From positions 88,685 through 106,060 of the forward strand of contig DXZO01000069.1 of assembly GCA_019419625.1 (NCBI GenBank): a stretch of DNA of 17,376 bases. Reading direction: 5' to 3'. This DNA is from Collinsella sp. (lineage in GTDB: Bacteria > Actinomycetota > Coriobacteriia > Coriobacteriales > Coriobacteriaceae). This document shows positions 13,424 through 17,376 of the stretch, in pieces. Under the pieces are notes generated by a model, which saw only the letters and a list, made by a program, of their open reading frames with translations, made no database searches and was not told where the DNA came from. Position 1 is the stretch's first letter. Every line of letters starts with the position of its first letter. The translations under genes were made by a program, and so were the position numbers.

Positions 13424-16015
13424 TTACTTGTCGGCGGCCTTCTTGGCCGTCGTCTTCTTGGTGGTCGACTTCTTGGCAGTCGACTTTTTCGCCGTCGAAG
13501 TCTTCTTCGCAGCGGTCGTCTTCTTTGCCGTGCTCGCCTTGGTTGTGGTCTTGCGGCCGCGGGCGGGCTTCTTCTCCTTGGTCGGGCAGTCCATGTTGAC
13601 GCAGATACGCCACGGACCGCGCGCCGTGTTGACCACCACGATGGGGGCGCCGCACTCGGGACAGGTCTCGCCCGTCGCCTCGAGCTTGCCACGCGCCGGC
13701 AGCGGATAGCTCACGCCGCAGTCATCGTAGTTGGTGCAGCGGATAAAGCGCTTGCCGCTCTTCTCGCTCTTGTGCGCGATCAGGTCGCCATGGCGTCCGG
13801 CCTCGGCACACACCTTGCACTCGCCCACCTTAAGGTCGGGCTCGTAGTTGGTGGGGCACGTCGGGTTCACGCAGATCTCGAAAGCCTTCTGGCGGAACGG
13901 CTGACACTTAATGCGCGGCGCACCGCATTCGGGGCACACGGCGGCCTCGCCCTCGAGCGGGCTCACCTTGACGCCGCTCGGCACCGGATAGGTCACGTCG
14001 CAGTCGGGCCAGCCCATGCAGCCGATAAAGCTGCCGCGGGTCTTGGCGCTCGTCTTCATAACCAGGTCCTTGCCGCACTTGGGGCAGGCGCCCACGCGCG
14101 CATCGGCCGTGACGGCGTCGCTGATGGCGTCGCCCAGCTCCTGCGTGTGCTTGAGCAGCTCGTCGAGCACGCCGGCCAGCAGCGCGCGCGAGTGCGTCAC
14201 GACATGCTCTTCGGTGTCCTCGCCGCGCTCCACACGGGTCATGTCGCCGTCGAGCTCGCTGGTCATATCGGGGCTCGTGATGCGCGGGGCAAACTGCGTC
14301 AGCGCGTCGATGATGGCGATGCCCAGCTGGCTCGGCTCCACGGGATCGTTTTTGAGGTAGCGCACGGCGTACAGGCGCTCGATGATGCTCGCGCGCGTGG
14401 ACTTGGTGCCCAGGCCGCGCTTTTCCATCTCCTGCACGAGCTTGCCCTGGCTGTAGCGCGCGGGCGGCTCGGTCTGCTTTGCCTCGAGCTTAATGTCGAA
14501 CACGTCGACCGTGTCGCCCTGCTCCAGCGGAGGCATCTGCTCGTCGCGCTTGAGTCCGTACGGGTACGCCTCGCGGAAACCCGGGGTCACGAGCACATCG
14601 CCCGAAGCCACGAACGGCTCACCGTTCACATCGAGCTCGAGCTTGGTGTTCTCGATAGTCGCGGGACCCATGAGCGTCGCCAGGAAGCGACGGGCGATGA
14701 GGTCGTAGAGCTTGCGCTGGCCGCCATCGAGCGTGGACGGATCGCCTTCGCCCGTGGGGTAGATGGGCGGGTGGTCGGTGGTCTCGACTTTGCCGCGCGT
14801 GGGCTTCATGGGGCCGGCGAGTACCTTTTTGCACACGGGCGCCAGCGCCGGGTTGATCTTTGCCAGGTCGCTCACCACGGCGCCCAGATCGAGCGTCGCA
14901 GGGTACACGGTGTTGTCGACACGCGGATAGCTGATGAGGCCCGCCATGTAGAGGGACTCGGCGATGCGCATGGTACGTGCAGGTGAGATGCCCTCGGCCG
15001 CGGCGGCAGCCTGCAGCGAGGTCGTCGCAAACGGCGTGGGCGGCTGCTGCTTGCGGGAGCGCTTGGTCACCGCGGCGACGGTTGCCGTCGTAGCGCCGTC
15101 GATGTGGCCGTACGCCGTCTCGGCAGCATCTTTATCGGTAAAACGCGCCGTCTTGTGCGCAATTTTAAAGCGGTCGTCCTCGGCAGCACCCTGCGCGGCA
15201 CCCATGCCGCGAATCTGCCAATAGTCCTCGGGCACAAACGCCATGCGCTCGCGTTCGCGCTCGACCACCAGGGCGAGCGTCGGCGTCTGCACGCGGCCGG
15301 CGGAGCGCACGTTGCCAAAGCCGCCAAACTTGGCGAGCGTCAGGTAACGCGTGAGCACCGCGCCCCAAATGAGGTCGATGTGCTGGCGGCTCTCGCCGGC
15401 GTCGGCCAGATTCTGGTCGAGCGAGACAAGATTATCGAAGGCCTGCGTGATCTCGGCCTTGGTAAACGAAGAATACTGGGCGCGGGCGACCGGCAAGTCG
15501 GGCGCAACCTCGCGCACCTTGTTGAGGGCGTCCGAACCGATCAGCTCGCCCTCGCGATCGAAGTCCGTGGCAATGATGACGCTGTCGGACTTTTTAGCGA
15601 GGTTCTTGAGCGAACGAATGAGTTCTTTCTCGGCCGGCAGCTTAATGACGGGCGCCCAGGTGAGATAGGGCAGGCTCTCGAGCTTCCAGCCCTTGATGGA
15701 GATACCGTCGGCAAGAAACGGCTTGCGCTTGGTGTCGTAGGGCGGACGAGCCAGGCCATCGGGCATGTCGGCCGGCAGCATTTCGCCGTCCTCCGTGACC
15801 GAATACCAGCCCAGCTTTTTATCGAACAGCACGCTGTCGCAAAAATCGGGCGCCAGGATGTGACCGGCAAGGCCGATGGTCACGCACTCCTCGCCCTTCC
15901 ACTCAAAACGGTAGATGGCAGTGTTGTACACCTTGTCCTTTTTGGGTTTGCCCGTGGACAGACGCTCGGCGATCTGACGCGCGGCGTCGTTTTTCTCGGC
16001 GATGATGAGCTTCAA
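13424..16015 (-). CDS. topA: Type IA DNA topoisomerase, archaeal-like, with four zinc ribbons and Lys-rich tail
   Basis: This 863-residue enzyme relaxes negative supercoils through a transient 5'-phosphotyrosine link. The Toprim domain begins directly at MKLIIAEKND with the catalytic Glu7 and the acidic triad TDFDREGE (150-157). The active-site Tyr363 lies in GLISYPRVDNTVYP, the form I associate with archaeal topoisomerase I rather than the bacterial GLITYMRTDS form. Four C-terminal zinc ribbons follow (about 648-812): CPKC/CMGWPDC, CPEC/CVNPTC, CKVC/CTNYDDC and CPEC/CVNMDC. The last 50 residues are a KKTTAKK-type tail, as in actinobacterial topoisomerases, where it aids DNA binding. The start is TTG at 16015 with TAGGAG 6-7 bases upstream; the conserved N-terminus leaves no other choice. 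It starts 54 bases after the hypB stop and ends at the bidirectional terminator. It may be the main or an extra topoisomerase. Confidence 0.93.
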   Translation of the reverse strand: MKLIIAEKNDAARQIAERLSTGKPKKDKVYNTAIYRFEWKGEECVTIGLAGHILAPDFCDSVLFDKKLGWYSVTEDGEMLPADMPDGLARPPYDTKRKPFLADGISIKGWKLESLPYLTWAPVIKLPAEKELIRSLKNLAKKSDSVIIATDFDREGELIGSDALNKVREVAPDLPVARAQYSSFTKAEITQAFDNLVSLDQNLADAGESRQHIDLIWGAVLTRYLTLAKFGGFGNVRSAGRVQTPTLALVVERERERMAFVPEDYWQIRGMGAAQGAAEDDRFKIAHKTARFTDKDAAETAYGHIDGATTATVAAVTKRSRKQQPPTPFATTSLQAAAAAEGISPARTMRIAESLYMAGLISYPRVDNTVYPATLDLGAVVSDLAKINPALAPVCKKVLAGPMKPTRGKVETTDHPPIYPTGEGDPSTLDGGQRKLYDLIARRFLATLMGPATIENTKLELDVNGEPFVASGDVLVTPGFREAYPYGLKRDEQMPPLEQGDTVDVFDIKLEAKQTEPPARYSQGKLVQEMEKRGLGTKSTRASIIERLYAVRYLKNDPVEPSQLGIAIIDALTQFAPRITSPDMTSELDGDMTRVERGEDTEEHVVTHSRALLAGVLDELLKHTQELGDAISDAVTADARVGACPKCGKDLVMKTSAKTRGSFIGCMGWPDCDVTYPVPSGVKVSPLEGEAAVCPECGAPRIKCQPFRQKAFEICVNPTCPTNYEPDLKVGECKVCAEAGRHGDLIAHKSEKSGKRFIRCTNYDDCGVSYPLPARGKLEATGETCPECGAPIVVVNTARGPWRICVNMDCPTKEKKPARGRKTTTKASTAKKTTAAKKTSTAKKSTAKKSTTKKTTAKKAADK

Positions 16016-16069
16016 AAGAGGCTCCTATCTCGTATCTCTGCGGCTACGCCCGCCCGTATGGCGGCCGAC

Positions 16070-16753
16070 TTACGCCCTTGCTTGCTCAATCTGCCCGATG
16101 AGCCAATCGCACCAGGCATCCATGCCCTCGCCCTTGCGCGCGCTCACGGCAAACCGCGGCGCTTGCGGATTGAGGTCATCGAGTGTCTTAGTATACCTAT
16201 CCATGTCAAAATCGAAAGCCGGAGCCACGTCGACCTTGTTGAGCAGCTGCGCGCCGGCGTGTTGGAAGATGCCCGGGTACTTGATGGGCTTGTCGTCGCC
16301 CTCGGGCACCGAGAGAATCATGATGGACAGGTTCTCGCCCAGGTCAAAGTCGACCGGGCAGACCAGGTTACCCACGTTTTCGATAAAGATGACATCGATG
16401 TTCTCCAGACCGACGGCCTGGTCGAAGGCGTCGACGGCCTCCATGATCATGTTGCCCTCGAGGTGGCACAGGCCGCCCGTGTTGATCTGGATGGCGGGCA
16501 TGCCGGCTTCCTTCATGGTGATGGCGTCGACATCCGAGGCGATATCGCCCTCGATGACGGCACAGCGCAGGCCGGCTTTGTCACGCAGGCGCTCGTTGGT
16601 GCCCAGAATCGTGGTGGTCTTACCCGAGCCGGGGCTCGACAGCACATTGATCACGTAGGTGTTTGTCTCATTAAATCGCTGACGCAGCTGATCTGCCAGG
16701 CGCTCGTTGCGCGACAGAATCGGCGATGCAATATCAATCGTTTTCTCGGCCAT
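16070..16753 (-). CDS. hypB: Hydrogenase/urease nickel incorporation GTPase HypB
   Basis: This 227-residue SIMIBI-class GTPase drives nickel delivery to [NiFe] hydrogenase. The P-loop is SSPGSGKTT (39-47). The G-domain metal site is formed by C96 and H97 of GGLCHLE and by C132 of GNLVCP, matching the conserved Cys-His-Cys of HypB. VEGD-like IEGDIASDVDA (68-78) and NKVD complete the nucleotide site. The protein has neither the N-terminal CxxCGC motif nor the His-rich nickel-storage stretch of some homologues. The ATG at 16753 follows TAAGGAG by 8 bases. HypA lies 55 bases upstream and TatC before that, consistent with a hydrogenase maturation cluster. No hydrogenase structural gene, HypC-F or urease gene is visible. 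Confidence 0.95.
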   Translation of the reverse strand: MAEKTIDIASPILSRNERLADQLRQRFNETNTYVINVLSSPGSGKTTTILGTNERLRDKAGLRCAVIEGDIASDVDAITMKEAGMPAIQINTGGLCHLEGNMIMEAVDAFDQAVGLENIDVIFIENVGNLVCPVDFDLGENLSIMILSVPEGDDKPIKYPGIFQHAGAQLLNKVDVAPAFDFDMDRYTKTLDDLNPQAPRFAVSARKGEGMDAWCDWLIGQIEQARA

Positions 16754-16808
16754 ACTTAGCGCTCCTTACTTTGGCCCCTTTATACCCCATCACCAGATGG
16801 CTAGCGGG

Positions 16809-17165
16809 CTAATCGTCGGGGGTTTCGATTTCGATACTTGCGATATCGAGCTCGCGGCCGTGCAGTAGGCGCACGTTGGCACCACCGCACTGGGGACAGC
16901 GACAGTGGAAGCGATCGTGGTCGAAAACCTCGCCGCAGTCCAGACACTCGCTTTGTGGATGGACCTCCTCCACGGCAAGCTCGCAGCCTCGCGTGAGCGG
17001 GTCCTCGTCGCGAAATGTCTCCCACGCAAAGTCGAGCGCCTCGCGCACGACCTCGGTCATATCCCCGATACGCAGCGTTACCAAAACGGCGCGCGAGGCC
17101 CCCGCCCCACGCGCCGCGCGAATCACTGTATCGAGTATGCCGTTGACAATGCCAACCTCGTGCAT
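16809..17165 (-). CDS. hypA: Hydrogenase nickel metallochaperone HypA
   Basis: This 118-residue protein has the invariant N-terminus MHEVGI, where the amino group and His2 bind nickel. It also has the zinc site C74-x2-C77 and C90-x2-C93 in SECLDCGEV and CPQCGG; an additional Cys88 lies beside the second pair. Length is normal for the family (about 113-118). HypA hands Ni(II) to the hydrogenase large subunit together with HypB, its downstream neighbour. The ATG at 17165 is 6 bases after the TatC stop and has AGGAG 9 bases upstream inside the end of tatC, so translation is probably coupled. Confidence 0.95.
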   Translation of the reverse strand: MHEVGIVNGILDTVIRAARGAGASRAVLVTLRIGDMTEVVREALDFAWETFRDEDPLTRGCELAVEEVHPQSECLDCGEVFDHDRFHCRCPQCGGANVRLLHGRELDIASIEIETPDD

Positions 17166-17171
17166 ACCGAT

Positions 17172-17375
17172 TTACTCCTCGTCGTCCTCGTCGTCCGAGA
17201 ACAGGTCCAGACGGCTCACGAACAGGCCCTCCTTGCCCTCGCGCGCGGTAATGACCACGCGAGCGATGGCGAGCGAAATCTCGTAGAGCGAGAGCAGGGC
17301 GCCATACATGAGACCCAGCGTAACGGGCGAGCCGTCGGGCGTGATCACAGCCGAGCCCACAAGCAGGCCAACGTA
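17172..17375 (-). CDS. tatC: Sec-independent protein translocase TatC (partial, N-terminus outside window)
   Basis: Only the last 67 residues are in the window, beginning YVGLLVGSAVITPDGSP. The segment VITPDGSPVTLGLMYGALL followed by SLYEISLAIARVV matches the end of TatC: the Pro-Asp turn between the last two helices, and the LYE(I/L)S..(I/L)AR motif of helix 6. The extreme C-terminus is acidic (DDEDDEE). TatC is the core receptor of the twin-arginine pathway, which exports folded cofactor-containing proteins such as hydrogenase small subunits. That fits the immediately following hypA and hypB. The identification rests on a short segment, so confidence is lower than for full genes. Confidence 0.8.
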   Translation of the reverse strand, partial: YVGLLVGSAVITPDGSPVTLGLMYGALLSLYEISLAIARVVITAREGKEGLFVSRLDLFSDDEDDEE

Positions 17376-17376
17376 T

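Noticed and set aside
13286..14986. A 566-codon plus-strand open frame
   Set aside because: It is antisense to the topoisomerase zinc ribbons and Lys-rich tail and runs through the bidirectional terminator.

Overview
The window is a gene-dense, high-GC stretch in which almost every gene lies on the minus strand. The set of genes (tmk-holB-ricT block, comF, HPF, tatC-hypA-hypB, DegV), a lysine-rich TopA tail, GTG/TTG starts with AGGAG-type ribosome binding sites, and strong G/C third positions suggest an anaerobic actinobacterium of the Coriobacteriia, most likely Collinsella or a close relative. That placement is inference from gene content and style, not from a search.

Layout, left to right. 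1-2748 (minus): a tight run read right to left as a GarR/HIBADH-type oxidoreductase with a very unusual His/Cys-rich tail, a small membrane protein, a HEAT-like helical protein, and the 5' part of an NAD-dependent isocitrate dehydrogenase cut by the window edge. 2847-4464 (minus): a DegV-family lipid-binding protein and long-form ribosome hibernation promoting factor, with a terminator hairpin between them. 4465-4781: intergenic region with the terminator of the next gene. 4782-5774 (minus): an orphan solute-binding lipoprotein behind a long, hairpin-rich leader with a perfect TATAAT box. 6174-6524: non-coding, holding two hairpins and a roughly 227-bp element bounded by near-perfect 38-bp inverted repeats (MITE-like). 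6525-12057 (minus): an unnamed protein with a C-terminal PD-(D/E)XK-like motif, a ComF-family phosphoribosyltransferase, RicT/YaaT with a long Arg-rich tail, HolB and Tmk. 12298-13281 (plus): the only plus-strand gene, a zinc-ribbon single-pass membrane protein, which converges on topA at a bidirectional terminator. 13424-17376 (minus): an archaeal-looking type IA topoisomerase, HypB, HypA and the C-terminus of TatC.

How parts fit together. tmk-holB-ricT is a conserved Gram-positive arrangement linking dTMP supply, the clamp loader and an RNA-processing cofactor. tatC-hypA-hypB fits maturation and Tat export of a [NiFe] hydrogenase, although no hydrogenase subunit is in view. Three unrelated long inverted repeats sit in intergenic gaps (6269-6495, 12161-12229, 13300-13357), so this genome probably carries several families of dispersed palindromic repeats. 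The best candidates for something undescribed are the metal-binding tail on the oxidoreductase, the MITE-like element, the PD-(D/E)XK-like protein beside it, and the long structured leader of the lipoprotein gene. I see no tRNA, rRNA, CRISPR array, transposase or phage gene.
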